Of a stretch of DNA of 64,000 nt, positions 34,471-44,336 are shown in pieces. Source of the DNA: 73-13 sp035555435 (GTDB lineage Bacteria; Actinomycetota; Actinomycetes; Actinomycetales; Microbacteriaceae). How positions within the stretch are numbered: the stretch's first letter is position 1; the number at the start of each line of letters is the position of its first letter. The translations under genes were made by a program, and so were the position numbers. Location: NCBI GenBank assembly GCA_035555435.1, contig DATMGN010000031.1:79328-143327 (forward strand), given 5' to 3'. The notes beneath the pieces are model-generated. The model saw only the letters and a program-made list of their open reading frames with translations, was not told the DNA's origin and ran no database searches.

Positions 34471-35097
34471 ATGGCGGGCATGAGCGAGGACCAGCGGTAC
34501 GTGGAGGACCGCGTCGTCGAACGACCCGAGATCGCCAAGGCCCGGCGCGACTCGCTCGAGATGGGGCTCACCCCCATCACTGCGGCGACGGGCGCGCTCA
34601 TCGCGCAGATCGCCGCCTCGACGGATGCGAAGCACATCGTGGAGATCGGCACCGGCCTCGGCGTCAGCGCGCTGTGGCTGCTGACGGGTGCCCCGGAGGC
34701 GACGCTCACGTCGATCGACGTCGAGGTCGAGCACCAGCAGATCGCGCGGGAGGCACTCGTCGCGGCGGGGGTGCCTGCGGCTCGGACGCGTCTCATCGCC
34801 GGGCGCGCGGCCGAGGTGCTGCCGCGCATCAACGACGGCAGCTACGATCTCTGCCTCGTCGACGCCGACGCCGGCTCCGTCATCGAGTACGTCGAGCACG
34901 CGCTGCGCATCACCCGCAACGGCGGGACCGTCATCGTCCCGCGCGCGCTCTACAACGGGCGCGTCGCGAACCCTGTCCTGCGCGACGATCTCACGCAGGC
35001 GTTCCGCGACCTCACGGAGGTCGTCAGTGCGGCCGAAGAGGTCGTCAGCGCGCTCGTGCCCATCGGGGACGGGCTGCTGCTCATCACCAAGCGGTGA
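34471..35097 (+). CDS. O-methyltransferase (class I SAM-dependent)
   Basis: A 208-residue caffeoyl-CoA O-methyltransferase-like enzyme. SAM motif I is VEIGTGLGVSALWLL, then LTSIDVEVEHQQIAREAL, LIAGRAAEVLP and DLCLVDADAGSVIEYVEHAL. AGGAGG at 34461-34466 lies 4 nt before the ATG at 34471. This gene commonly lies between tatB and DUF3117 in actinobacteria. Acceptor unknown. Confidence 0.85.
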   Translation: MAGMSEDQRYVEDRVVERPEIAKARRDSLEMGLTPITAATGALIAQIAASTDAKHIVEIGTGLGVSALWLLTGAPEATLTSIDVEVEHQQIAREALVAAGVPAARTRLIAGRAAEVLPRINDGSYDLCLVDADAGSVIEYVEHALRITRNGGTVIVPRALYNGRVANPVLRDDLTQAFRDLTEVVSAAEEVVSALVPIGDGLLLITKR

Positions 35098-35118
35098 TCG
35101 CGAGCGGCGGCGTCAGGA

Positions 35119-35289
35119 CTAGGCCTGCACCACCGCGCCGAGCACGTCGTGGAGCTCCTTCGCCTCCGCGTCGTTGACCGACACGACCAATCGACCGCCG
35201 CCCTCGAGTGGCACGCGCACGATGATCAGGCGCCCTTCCTTGACGGCCTCCATCGGTCCGTCTCCGGTCCTGGGCTTCATCGCGGCCAT
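35119..35289 (-). CDS. DUF3117 small protein
   Basis: A 56-residue actinobacterial protein that begins MAAMKPRTGDGPMEAVKEGR and continues with IIVRVPLEGGGRLVVSV. The family is well conserved and its role unknown. AGGGG lies 7 nt before the ATG. It lies just past the O-methyltransferase stop on the opposite strand. Confidence 0.9.
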   Translation of the reverse strand: MAAMKPRTGDGPMEAVKEGRLIIVRVPLEGGGRLVVSVNDAEAKELHDVLGAVVQA

Positions 35290-35371
35290 CGGCACCCCTT
35301 TCGCTAGCGGTGCGAGCTATTATCCCGCATGCCCCCGACACGACGGAAATCGACCTCGTAACCTCCGCCGA

Positions 35372-36562
35372 TCACGGCGGGGTCCAGTCGCCCCTGACCC
35401 ACGCCCACATCCCCGCGAACCAGAACCACTGGCCGACGACGCCGAGCAGCAGCGCGACCGGCACGATCCACTTCGAGCGGGGTACCGCGAGCGCCGCGAG
35501 CGCGGGAGATGCGGGCAGCAGGAGTCGCCAGGTGCTCGACTGCGGGAAGAACACCGCGAGCAGGTACACGATCCAGGCCGCGACCCAGATCCGCAGGTCG
35601 ACGCCGAGGCGGCGCATCCACGGCGAGCACAGGGCGAGGGCGACGAGCGCGAGGACGACGAGGAGGCCCGCGATGCCGAGCCACGCGGGCCAGCCCCACC
35701 ACGAGGACCACCACGCCGCGCCCTCGAACCAGGGCGTGAAGGGAAAGAGCTCGCCCTCGCCGAGATAGCCGCGCCGCCACGCGAGCTCGGTCGCGACGTA
35801 GGCGTCGACGCGCCCCGTCGCGATGCCCGCGATCGCGGCCCAGCCGAAGCCGCACACGGCGCTCGTGAGCCCCGCGACGATGACCTTGACGACGTCCCCT
35901 CGGGGGAAGGGGTCCCTCCCCTTGTGGTGCTGCCACCAGCGCACGCCGAAATGCCCCGCGAGCGCGAGCGCGAACGCGAGCCCCGTCGGCCGGGTGAACG
36001 ACATGAGCACGATGACCGGCAGCAGCGTCAGGTAGCGCCGGTGCACGAGCTGCAAGAGCGCGATCCCGAGGAGGAAGAGGTGCATCGACTCCGCGTAGCC
36101 GACCTGCAGGATCGGCGACACGGGGTTGAAGAGCATGAGCGCGACGCCCGCGAGCGCCCCGCGGTGCGGGAGCCACTCGACGAACAGGCGGTAGTAGACG
36201 AACGCGACGCCCGCCGCGAAGGCGAACGACACGAGGACCGCGACGGTCTGGAACGGGAGCGAGCTCAGCCACGAGATCCCGGCGACGAGATACGCATACG
36301 CCGGCATGAACGCCCAGGCGTTCTCCGTGACGAGCCCCTCGTCGTTGAGCGGCAGCTCGGACGGGTACCCGTAGACGACGATCCGCAGGTACCACTCGGC
36401 ATCCCAGTACGACGAGTAGGAGATGAGATCCGGGTGCGCGGGCGCCCAGGGGCTCGCCACCTGGTTCGCGGCATAGATGAGCATGATGGTCGTCGTGACG
36501 ACCCGGGAGGCGATGAAGACCAGGAGCACCTGGACCCACCACCTCCTCAGGACGCCAACCAC
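35372..36562 (-). CDS. PIG-V-like integral membrane glycosyltransferase
   Basis: A 396-residue protein with about nine hydrophobic segments. SYWDAEWYLRIVVYGYP after the first helix matches the acidic first loop of the GPI-mannosyltransferase (PIG-V) family, and MLFNPVSPILQVGYAESMH is another conserved stretch. It would transfer a mannose-type sugar from a polyprenyl donor at the outer face of the membrane (family inference). The GTG at 36562 overlaps the dapE stop by 14 bp. The terminal 150 residues are rich in tryptophan. Confidence 0.75.
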   Translation of the reverse strand: MVGVLRRWWVQVLLVFIASRVVTTTIMLIYAANQVASPWAPAHPDLISYSSYWDAEWYLRIVVYGYPSELPLNDEGLVTENAWAFMPAYAYLVAGISWLSSLPFQTVAVLVSFAFAAGVAFVYYRLFVEWLPHRGALAGVALMLFNPVSPILQVGYAESMHLFLLGIALLQLVHRRYLTLLPVIVLMSFTRPTGLAFALALAGHFGVRWWQHHKGRDPFPRGDVVKVIVAGLTSAVCGFGWAAIAGIATGRVDAYVATELAWRRGYLGEGELFPFTPWFEGAAWWSSWWGWPAWLGIAGLLVVLALVALALCSPWMRRLGVDLRIWVAAWIVYLLAVFFPQSSTWRLLLPASPALAALAVPRSKWIVPVALLLGVVGQWFWFAGMWAWVRGDWTPP

Positions 36563-37618
36563 GCCCGGAGCCGGCCCTCGCACGTCCTGATCTGCTCGAC
36601 CGCGACCGCCTCGTCGTCGGTATGCGCGCGCAGCGGATCGCCCGGCCCGTAATTCACGGCGGGAATGCCGAGCTCGCTGAAGCGCGCCACGTCGGTCCAG
36701 CCGTACTTCGGCAACGGCGCGCTGCCGACCGCCGCAAGGAACTCGCGGGCGATCGGTGCGTTGAGTCCCGGCCGTGCGCCGGGCGCGAGATCCTCGACGA
36801 CGACCTCGGCGTCGGGGAACATCGCCCGCACCCGCTCGACCGCCTCCTCGCCGGAGCGAGACGGGGCGAAGCGGTAGTTGACGGTCAGCTCGGCGAGATC
36901 GGGGATGACGTTCCCCGCGACGCCGCCACGCATGCCGACCGCGTTGAGCGACTCGCGGTACACAAGCCCGTCGACCTCGACCTCCTCCGGCGCCCAATCC
37001 GCGAGGGCCGCGAGCGCGGGCGCGACCGCGTGGATCGCGTTCTGCCCCACCCACGGCCGCGCCGAGTGTGCGCGGACGCCGTGCCAGCGCAGCCCGACGC
37101 GCAGCGTGCCGTTGCAGCCGCCCTCGACGACGGCGTTCGTCGGCTCGCCGAGGATCGCGAAGTCGGCGGCGAGCAGGTCGGGGCGGTTGCGCACGAGGCG
37201 GCCGAGCCCGTTGCGCGCCGACTCGACCTCCTCCAGGTCGTAGAAGATCCAGGTGACATCCGCGGCCGGCTCCCCGAGCGCCGCGGCGAGCGCGAGCTGG
37301 ACGGCGACCCCGCCCTTCATGTCGACCGAGCCGCGGGCGACGAGCGTGTCGACGCCGTCGACGATCTCGCGGCGGGACGGCACGTTGTCCGTGATCGGCA
37401 CCGTGTCGATGTGGCCGGCGATCGCGATGCGACGGTCGCGGCCGAGCATCGTGCGGGCGACGATCGCGTTGCCGTCGCGGTCGAGGCTCAGGTGCGGGAG
37501 CTTGCGCAGCGCGACCTCGATCGCGTCCGCGATCTCCGCCTCCTCCCCCGACACGGACGGGATGTCGCAGAGCGCGGCCGCGAGGTCGACGACGTCGGAT
37601 CCCAGGTCGAGCGCGGCC
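36547..37618 (-). CDS. dapE: Succinyl-diaminopimelate desuccinylase
   Basis: An M20-family amidohydrolase that converts N-succinyl-LL-diaminopimelate to LL-DAP for lysine and peptidoglycan synthesis. Metal-site residues appear as IAGHIDTVPI, RGSVDMKGG, FYDLEEVES, LGEPTN and VNYGPGDPLRAHTDDE. The start codon is a GTG whose first base is at 37620, placed 6 nt after the TAGGCT box (37627-37632, minus); the coding sequence therefore runs down from 37620. It is divergent from dapD, and the glycosyltransferase gene overlaps its end. Confidence 0.9.
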
Positions 37619-37626
37619 ACCCGGTC

Positions 37627-37721
37627 AGCCTACCGATCTGCGCTGTTGCGAAACCGGGGCGACTTCGCGTGCGGATCGCACGTGAACCCCGCCATAGACC
37701 CGAAAACGGCGTCGGTAGGCT
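37627..37721. promoter_or_regulatory. Divergent leaderless promoters of dapE and dapD
   Basis: TAGGCT at 37627-37632 (minus) ends 6 nt before the dapE GTG, and TAGGCT at 37716-37721 (plus) ends 6 nt before the dapD GTG. The two boxes are identical, suggesting matched expression. Confidence 0.6.
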
Positions 37722-37727
37722 TGAGTC

Positions 37728-38669
37728 GTGAACCATCGGAGCGCCTGGGGCTATGCACTCGTCACGACCGCGGACGACGGGAGCGTCCTCGACGCCTGGT
37801 TCCCCGAGCCCCGGCTCGGCGACATCCCCGCGGGCGTCGACCCGCTCATCGCGCCCGCCGAGTTCGCGAGCCAGGAAGGCGACGACCCCCGTCGCGGCGT
37901 GACGATCGCGTTCCAGACCGTCGTCATCGACGACCTCGACGCGCCGCCCGCCTCCGTGGAAGACGTCTACCTGCGCCTCCACCTGCTTAGCCACCTGCTC
38001 GTGCAGCCCAACGCGCTCAACCTCGACGGCGTCTTCGGCCTGCTGCCCGTCGTCGCCTGGACGAACGCCGGGCCCGTGCTCCCGCGCGTCGCGACCGCCA
38101 GGCGCGCCGAGCTGCAGCGCGCCGGGATCGCGGTGCACAGTCTCGACAAGTTCCCGCGACTCACCGACTACGTCGTGCCCGAGCGCGTGCGCATCGCCGA
38201 CACGGCCCGCATCCGCCTCGGCGCCCACCTCGCGCCCGGCACCACCGTCATGCACGAGGGCTTCGTCAACTGGAACGCCGGCACCCTCGGCGCCTCCATG
38301 GTCGAAGGCCGCATCTCGCAGGGCGTCGTCGTCGGCGACGGCTCCGACATCGGCGGCGGCGCCTCCATCATGGGCACCCTGTCCGGCGGCGGCACGCACC
38401 GCATCTCCATCGGCAAGCGCTCCCTCCTCGGCGCGAACTCCGGCATCGGCATCTCGATCGGCGACGACTGCGTCGTCGAAGCGGGCCTCTACGTCACAGC
38501 AGGCACCAAGCTCGTGCTCATCGACGGCGACGACCGCCGCGAGATCAAGGCGGCCGAGCTCTCCGGCGCGAGTGGTGTGCTCTACCGTCGCAACTCGCTG
38601 ACCGGCGCCGTCGAGGCGCTCCCGCGCACCGGCGAGGGCATCGCCCTCAACGCCGCGCTGCACGCCTGA
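37728..38669 (+). CDS. dapD: Tetrahydrodipicolinate N-succinyltransferase, actinobacterial type
   Basis: A 313-residue enzyme adding succinyl-CoA to tetrahydrodipicolinate. The N-terminal domain (GYALVTTADDGSVLDAWFP) and the left-handed beta-helix hexapeptide region (TTVMHEGFVNWNAGTLGASMVEGRIS, SDIGGGASIMGTLSGGG) match the Actinobacteria-specific DapD. The GTG start follows a leaderless promoter. It lies back to back with dapE, and dapC lies further right, so all three DAP steps of the succinylase route except DapF are in this window. Confidence 0.9.
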   Translation: MNHRSAWGYALVTTADDGSVLDAWFPEPRLGDIPAGVDPLIAPAEFASQEGDDPRRGVTIAFQTVVIDDLDAPPASVEDVYLRLHLLSHLLVQPNALNLDGVFGLLPVVAWTNAGPVLPRVATARRAELQRAGIAVHSLDKFPRLTDYVVPERVRIADTARIRLGAHLAPGTTVMHEGFVNWNAGTLGASMVEGRISQGVVVGDGSDIGGGASIMGTLSGGGTHRISIGKRSLLGANSGIGISIGDDCVVEAGLYVTAGTKLVLIDGDDRREIKAAELSGASGVLYRRNSLTGAVEALPRTGEGIALNAALHA

Positions 38670-38675
38670 GCCGCC

Positions 38676-40127
38676 GTGCCCGACGTCGATGCGGTCGTCG
38701 TCGGGGCGGGGCCGAACGGCCTCGTCGCGGCGGTCGTGCTCGCCGAGGCGGGACTGCGTGTGGTCGTGCTCGAGGCGGCGTCGCGCGCCGGCGGAGCACT
38801 GCGCACCGAGGAGCTGACGCTCCCCGGTTACCGTCACGACGTCGGCGCGACCGTCCTCCCGCTCGCCCTCGCCTCGCCCGCGTTCCGGGCGCTGGGACTC
38901 GGCGGCGTCGCGTTCTCGCACCCCGACATCCCGCTCGGCCATGCGCTCGCCCCCGGCCGATCGGTGCTGCTGCACCGCTCGGCCGCCAAAACGGCGAGCG
39001 CGCTGGGACGCGACGGACGACGGTGGGAGCGCGTCATGGGCGCGCCCTGGCAGGACATCGCCGTCGCCGCGCTCGACCCGATCGCCGTCCCGCCCCGCTC
39101 GGCGCGCGGCCTGCTGCGGCTCGGCGCGCACGGTGCGTGGCCGGCGACGTGGGCGATGCGCGGCGCGTTCCGCGAGGAGCCGGCCCGAGCGCTCTTCGCC
39201 GGTCTCGCGGCGCACGCCGCGCTCCCGCTTCGCGCCTGGCTCACGAGCGCCTACGCGATCACGCTCGGCGCCCTCGCGCACGGCGTCGGATGGCCCGTCG
39301 TCACCGGCGGCTCCGAGCGCCTCGCGGAGGCGCTCGTCGCGCGCCTCCAAGCCCTCGGCGGCGAGGTGCGGACGGGCCATCGGGTGGGCGCGCTCGCCGA
39401 GCTGCCGAGCGCGCGCGTCACACTGCTCGACGTCGGCGCCCGGCAGCTGCGCTCGATCGCCGGCGAGCGGCTGCCCGCTGGCGTCCGGCGCCGGCTCGAG
39501 CGCTGGCGCGACGGGCCGGGCGTGTTCAAGCTCGACTGGGCGCTCCACGCGCCGATCCCCTGGGCCGACGCCTCCCTCGCGCGCGCCGGGACGGTGCACG
39601 TCGGCGGCACGGCGGCCGACGTCGTCGCGGCCGAGCGCGCGGTCGCCGAGGGCGGGGTCCCGGCGGAGCCGTTCGTGCTGCTCGTCCAACCCACCGTCGC
39701 CGACGCGAGCCGCGCGCCCGACGGGCGGCACACCGCCTGGGCTTACTGCCACGTGCCGAACGGGTGGTCCGGTGACGCGACGGAGCTCATCGAGTCGCGG
39801 GTCGAGACGCTCGCGCCGGGCTTCCGTGAACGCGTGCTCGCGCGGCACGCCATGGGTCCTGCGGCACTCGAGGCGTGGGACGCGAACCTCGTCGGCGGCG
39901 ACATCGGCGGCGGCGCGATGGACTGGCGCCAGCTCCTCGGCCGGGCGCGGCTCACCGGGCGGGGGTGGCACCCTTCTACTCGCTCCGCTCGCTCAGGGAG
40001 CCGCGGTGATGGCCCGAGCGCCCCCGGCGGGACGCTCTACCTCTGCTCCGCCTCGACCCTGCCGGGCGGCGGCGCGCAGGGCATGGGCGGCTGGCACGCC
40101 GCACGAGCCGCACTCGCGCGACTGTGA
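38676..40127 (+). CDS. FAD-dependent phytoene-desaturase-like oxidoreductase with repeat insert
   Basis: A 483-residue NAD(P)/FAD oxidoreductase of the CrtI-like family. The N-terminal dinucleotide motif VVVGAGPNGLVAAVVLAEAG is followed by GGALRTEEL, and the C-terminal signature GTLYLCSASTLPGGGAQGMGG is intact. Between LTGRGWHP and GTLYL the sequence STRSARSGSRGDGPSAPGG derives from a reverse-oriented 27-bp repeat (39971-39997) and its flanks, an insert not expected in the family. It starts 6 bp after dapD on the same strand. Substrate unknown. Confidence 0.82.
   Translation: MPDVDAVVVGAGPNGLVAAVVLAEAGLRVVVLEAASRAGGALRTEELTLPGYRHDVGATVLPLALASPAFRALGLGGVAFSHPDIPLGHALAPGRSVLLHRSAAKTASALGRDGRRWERVMGAPWQDIAVAALDPIAVPPRSARGLLRLGAHGAWPATWAMRGAFREEPARALFAGLAAHAALPLRAWLTSAYAITLGALAHGVGWPVVTGGSERLAEALVARLQALGGEVRTGHRVGALAELPSARVTLLDVGARQLRSIAGERLPAGVRRRLERWRDGPGVFKLDWALHAPIPWADASLARAGTVHVGGTAADVVAAERAVAEGGVPAEPFVLLVQPTVADASRAPDGRHTAWAYCHVPNGWSGDATELIESRVETLAPGFRERVLARHAMGPAALEAWDANLVGGDIGGGAMDWRQLLGRARLTGRGWHPSTRSARSGSRGDGPSAPGGTLYLCSASTLPGGGAQGMGGWHAARAALARL
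39971..39997 (-). repeat. 27-bp repeat, reverse orientation, inside the FAD oxidoreductase gene
   Basis: Reads CCCTTCTACTCGCTCCGCTC plus GCTCAGG on the plus strand; its complement matches the repeats at 28287 and 31710 with a few changes. Confidence 0.6.
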
Positions 40128-40157
40128 CATCGTCGGCCGACGATCGCGTTCTGCCGG

Positions 40158-41456
<1,299 letters not shown>

Positions 41457-41463
41457 GCCGTCC

Positions 41464-41469
41464 AGCATA
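41464..41469 (-). promoter_or_regulatory. -10 box TATGCT of gltA, leaderless
   Basis: It overlaps the upstream ATG at 41468 and ends 7 nt before the GTG start, so the ATG cannot be the translation start of this transcript. Confidence 0.6.
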
Positions 41470-41572
41470 TGGCAGGTGCGCTACTGCCCGGATCGACGGA
41501 ATATCCGGGGCACGATCGTGCGCGTCCCACAATCGCCGGCACTCGCGTTCTGCGGGCCGCTGCGCTCTCGTG

Positions 41573-41623
41573 GTGGGCGCGAATGGTCGCTCCTGCGCGC
41601 CGCGCACGACCATCCGCGTCCAC
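41573..41623 (+). repeat. 51-bp palindromic repeat, copy R2
   Basis: Begins GTGGGCGCGAATGGT and ends ACCATCCGCGTCCAC. Its last base is the first base of the DUF559 stop codon (41623-41625, minus strand), so the repeat abuts and slightly overlaps that gene. Confidence 0.75.
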
Positions 41624-42510
41624 TATGCGGCTCGCGACGCGGCGAGCAGGGCCAGAACGTCATGCGCGAGCCGGTCCGGCGCGGCGAGCAGATGCTTGTC
41701 GACGCGCACATGACGCCACGCACCGGCGACGATGCGATTGATGCGCTCGATGTCGATGCGGAACTGCGCGGCATCATCCCAATGCTGACGGCCCTCGTAC
41801 TCGACGACGAGGCGGTGCTCGGGCCAGACGAGGTCACCGTGCGCGATGATCCGACCGGCGTGCTCGATGGGGGCGTTGACCTCGGGCTCGGGCACGCCGC
41901 GGCGCACGAGCGCCAGTCGCAGCATCGTCTCGCGCCAGGAGTCGGTGCCGGCACGCACCCACGGCAGCGCCGCGCGCAGTCGGCTCGCGCCGCGACGTCC
42001 CATCCCCGCGGCGGCCTCGAGGCCCGCGATCGTCGCGAGCGGTGCCCGCCGGGCGACGAGCCCGTCGGCCATGGCGACGAGGTCGTCGAGCGGGAGGTCC
42101 GGCGCCAGGTCCGCCCACGTCTCGACGGGATCCGTCACCACGAGCCCGGCTGGCGTGACGGCGAGTCGGCGCCCACCACGCGCGACATGACCCTGCACGC
42201 CCGGGCGACGCATCGCGCGTCCCTCGCCGAGCGTCGTCACGTGCAGCCGCGCCCCGCCGCGGCGCTCCGGCAGCCGAAGGCCGATCAGCTCGGCGGAGGT
42301 GAGATGACTGAAGCAGTCGGCAGGGCGGAAGACGAGCTGCAGTGCGCGTGCGCGCTCGACGAGTGTGGCCGGTGGTGCCGCCGAGCGAACGCCATGGAAC
42401 GGGTTGGGCAGGTCCCGCAATCGTCCCCGGGTCAGGCCCGCGCCGAGGCCCGTCGCGGTCCGGAAGGGCGCGCCCGCGATCTCCGGCGGGAGCGGGTTGC
42501 GACCAGTCAC
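41623..42510 (-). CDS. DUF559 (Vsr/PD-(D/E)XK-like) protein, AbiEi-like N-terminus
   Basis: A 295-residue protein common in actinobacteria. An N-terminal winged-helix/AbiEi-like part includes FSHLTSAELIGLRLPERRG and VVTDPVETWADLAPDLPLDDLVAMADGLV. The C-terminal DUF559 domain, related to very-short-patch and other PD-(D/E)XK endonucleases, shows IIAHGDLVWPEHRLVVEYEG, RQHW, and RIDIERINRIVAGAWRHVRV; D, E and E are possible metal ligands. The GTG at 42510 is placed by a CATGAT box ending 6 nt upstream, a near-consensus leaderless start. It is bracketed by 51-bp repeats: R2 at the stop, R3-R5 upstream. No antitoxin partner is seen. Confidence 0.75.
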   Translation of the reverse strand: MTGRNPLPPEIAGAPFRTATGLGAGLTRGRLRDLPNPFHGVRSAAPPATLVERARALQLVFRPADCFSHLTSAELIGLRLPERRGGARLHVTTLGEGRAMRRPGVQGHVARGGRRLAVTPAGLVVTDPVETWADLAPDLPLDDLVAMADGLVARRAPLATIAGLEAAAGMGRRGASRLRAALPWVRAGTDSWRETMLRLALVRRGVPEPEVNAPIEHAGRIIAHGDLVWPEHRLVVEYEGRQHWDDAAQFRIDIERINRIVAGAWRHVRVDKHLLAAPDRLAHDVLALLAASRAA

Positions 42511-42624
42511 GCGGGCATCATGCCCGACGGCTGCCGCCGCCCGACGCCGCGGACGCCATCTTGGGGACTGAACACCGCCCGATCCGCCTGTGCACGACGC
42601 TTCCTGCGACGGGCGCGCGCCTGG

Positions 42625-42675
42625 GTGGACGCAATTGGCGCCCCACGGACGGCTCCAACTGCCATTTACGCCCAC
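42625..42675 (+). repeat. 51-bp palindromic repeat, copy R3
   Basis: Begins GTGGACGCAATTGGC and ends GCCATTTACGCCCAC, with a 21-bp centre. R3-R5 form a spaced array that fills most of the 369-bp gene-free gap 42511-42879; apart from these units only short GC-rich linkers are present there. Confidence 0.75.
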
Positions 42676-42706
42676 TGCGGGTCTCACGCCGGCAGCCGCA
42701 CGCGCG

Positions 42707-42757
42707 GTGGACGCAGTTGGTGCTGCGACACCGCCGTCGGCAGCCATTTGCGCCCAC
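42707..42757 (+). repeat. 51-bp palindromic repeat, copy R4
   Basis: Begins GTGGACGCAGTTGGT and ends GCCATTTGCGCCCAC. The unit starts 82 bp after R3 starts. Confidence 0.75.
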
Positions 42758-42801
42758 CGCAGCCGCGCGGCACCGGGCACCGCCCATCGCACCGCGGTCA
42801 A

Positions 42802-42852
42802 GTGGACGCAAAGAGCACCGCCGCGGTCCCGCCAGCAGCCGATCGCACCCAC
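42802..42852 (+). repeat. 51-bp palindromic repeat, copy R5 (most diverged)
   Basis: Begins GTGGACGCAAAGAGC and ends GCCGATCGCACCCAC. Arms match less well, but the length and ends are conserved. It stops 28 bp before the dapC stop codon. Confidence 0.65.
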
Positions 42853-42879
42853 GTCAGCCCGGCAGCGGCGGCGCTTCGC

Positions 42880-43974
42880 TCAGGCGAGCAGATCCAGGCG
42901 CGCGACGGCGTCGCGGATCGCCGCGTCGGTCGCCGTGAACGCGACGCGCACGTGCCGACCGCCCTTCGCGCCGTAGAAGTCGCCCGGGGCGGCGAGGATG
43001 CCGAGGTCCGCGAGCAGCATGTGAGTCGCGCGCGAGTCCTCGCCGCGCGTCGCCCACAGGTAGAGGCCCGCCGACGACTCGTCGACGAAGAAGCCGGCGC
43101 GCTCGAGCCCCGCCTTCAGCTTCCGCCGGCGCTCGCGGTAGCGCTCCCGCTGCGCCGCGACGTGCGCGTCGTCCTGGAAGGCCGCGGCCATCGCGTTCTG
43201 CACCGGCAACGGCACCATGAGCCCGAGGTGCTTGCGGACCCCGAGGATGCCGGCGATGAGGCGGCTGCACCCGGCGACGATCCCGGCGCGATAGCCGGCG
43301 ACGTTCGACTGCTTGCTGAGCGAGTAGACGGCGAGAACGCCGGCGCGCGAGTCCCCGATCACCGCGGGATCGAGGATCGAGGGCGTCGGGTCGGGGCCGG
43401 CCCAGTTGAGCTCGGCGTAGCATTCGTCGCCCACGATGACCGCGCCGAGCTCCCGGGCGCGGGTGACCGCGGCGCGCAGTTCGGGGACGTCGAGGACGCG
43501 GCCGTCCGGGTTGCCGGGCGAGTTGACCCAGACGAGCTTCGTCGTCTCCGGCCAGGCCGCGGGGTCATCGGCGGGCAGGGCGCTGGCACCGACGGCGACG
43601 GCGCCGACCTCGTAGGTCGGGTAGGCGAGCTCGGGGTGCACCACGGTGTCGCCGGGGCCGAGGCCGAGGGCGAGCGGGAGCGTCGCGATGAGCTCCTTCG
43701 AGCCGATCGAGGGGATGACGTGATCGACGGTGAGGCCCGGGACGCCGCGGCGACGCTCGAACCAGGCCGCGACGGCTTCACGCAGCTCGATCGTCCCTGC
43801 GGTCGTCGGATACCCGGGCGCCATCGCGGAGCCGGCGAGCGCGTCGGCGATCACCGCAGGCGTCGGGTCGACGGGCGAGCCGACGGAGAGGTCGATGAAA
43901 CCGTCGGGGTGCGAGCGGGCTCGGGCGGTCGCCTCCCCGATCGAGTCCCACGGGAAATCGGGAAGCTGCAGCAT
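42880..43974 (-). CDS. dapC: Succinyldiaminopimelate transaminase
   Basis: A 364-residue fold-type I PLP aminotransferase that makes succinyl-DAP from N-succinyl-2-amino-6-oxopimelate. The start LPDFPWDSIGEATARA, LGLGPGDTVVHPELAYPTYEVGA, WVNSPGNPDGRVL (N and D of the PLP site), VGDECYAELNW and VYSLSKQSNVAGYRAG (the PLP lysine) are visible. AAGGA lies 7 nt before the ATG. Located downstream of ferredoxin (fdxA), as is usual in actinobacteria. It supplies the step between DapD and DapE. Confidence 0.9.
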   Translation of the reverse strand: MLQLPDFPWDSIGEATARARSHPDGFIDLSVGSPVDPTPAVIADALAGSAMAPGYPTTAGTIELREAVAAWFERRRGVPGLTVDHVIPSIGSKELIATLPLALGLGPGDTVVHPELAYPTYEVGAVAVGASALPADDPAAWPETTKLVWVNSPGNPDGRVLDVPELRAAVTRARELGAVIVGDECYAELNWAGPDPTPSILDPAVIGDSRAGVLAVYSLSKQSNVAGYRAGIVAGCSRLIAGILGVRKHLGLMVPLPVQNAMAAAFQDDAHVAAQRERYRERRRKLKAGLERAGFFVDESSAGLYLWATRGEDSRATHMLLADLGILAAPGDFYGAKGGRHVRVAFTATDAAIRDAVARLDLLA

Positions 43975-44015
43975 CGATCGATCCTTCGGCTGACGGCGTG
44001 CGCGTGCGGCGCTGA

Positions 44016-44336
44016 TCAGTGGCCCTGGGGCGGGAGCGCCTTGATGACGGCGTGGTCGTCGTGGATGACGCCGACCTTCGCGGCACCGCCGGGCGAGCCG
44101 ACCTCGGCGAAGAACTCGACGTTCGCCGTGTAGTAGTCGGCCCACTGGGCCGGCAGGTCGTCCTCGTAGTAGATCGCCTCGACCGGGCACACGGGCTCGC
44201 AGGCGCCGCAGTCGACGCACTCGTCGGGGTGGATGTAGAGCATCCGGTCGCCCTCGTAAATGCAGTCGACGGGGCACTCGTCGACGCAGGCGCGATCCTT
44301 GACGTCGACGCAGGGCTCGGCGATGACGTAGGTCAC
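44016..44336 (-). CDS. fdxA: 7Fe ferredoxin
   Basis: A 106-residue soluble electron carrier binding [3Fe-4S] and [4Fe-4S] clusters. Cysteines appear in ACVDECPVDCIYEG and CVDCGACEPVCPVEAI, the two-cluster pattern; the tail (ADYYTANVEFF) is the usual actinobacterial extension. The GTG start overlaps the stop of the upstream membrane-protein gene as GTGA, and dapC follows 41 bp later. Confidence 0.92.
   Translation of the reverse strand: MTYVIAEPCVDVKDRACVDECPVDCIYEGDRMLYIHPDECVDCGACEPVCPVEAIYYEDDLPAQWADYYTANVEFFAEVGSPGGAAKVGVIHDDHAVIKALPPQGH

Noticed and set aside
41458..41468. ATG at 41468 as the citrate synthase start
   Set aside because: It lies inside the TATGCT promoter box; the GTG at 41456 has the right 7-nt spacing.
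41623..42510. Complete AbiE toxin-antitoxin system
   Set aside because: Only the AbiEi-like/DUF559 protein is present; no AbiEii nucleotidyltransferase-type partner lies on either side.
42625..42852. CRISPR array formed by R3-R5
   Set aside because: Each unit contains its variable part inside conserved inverted arms, and unit spacing is irregular (82 and 95 bp); no cas gene is present.
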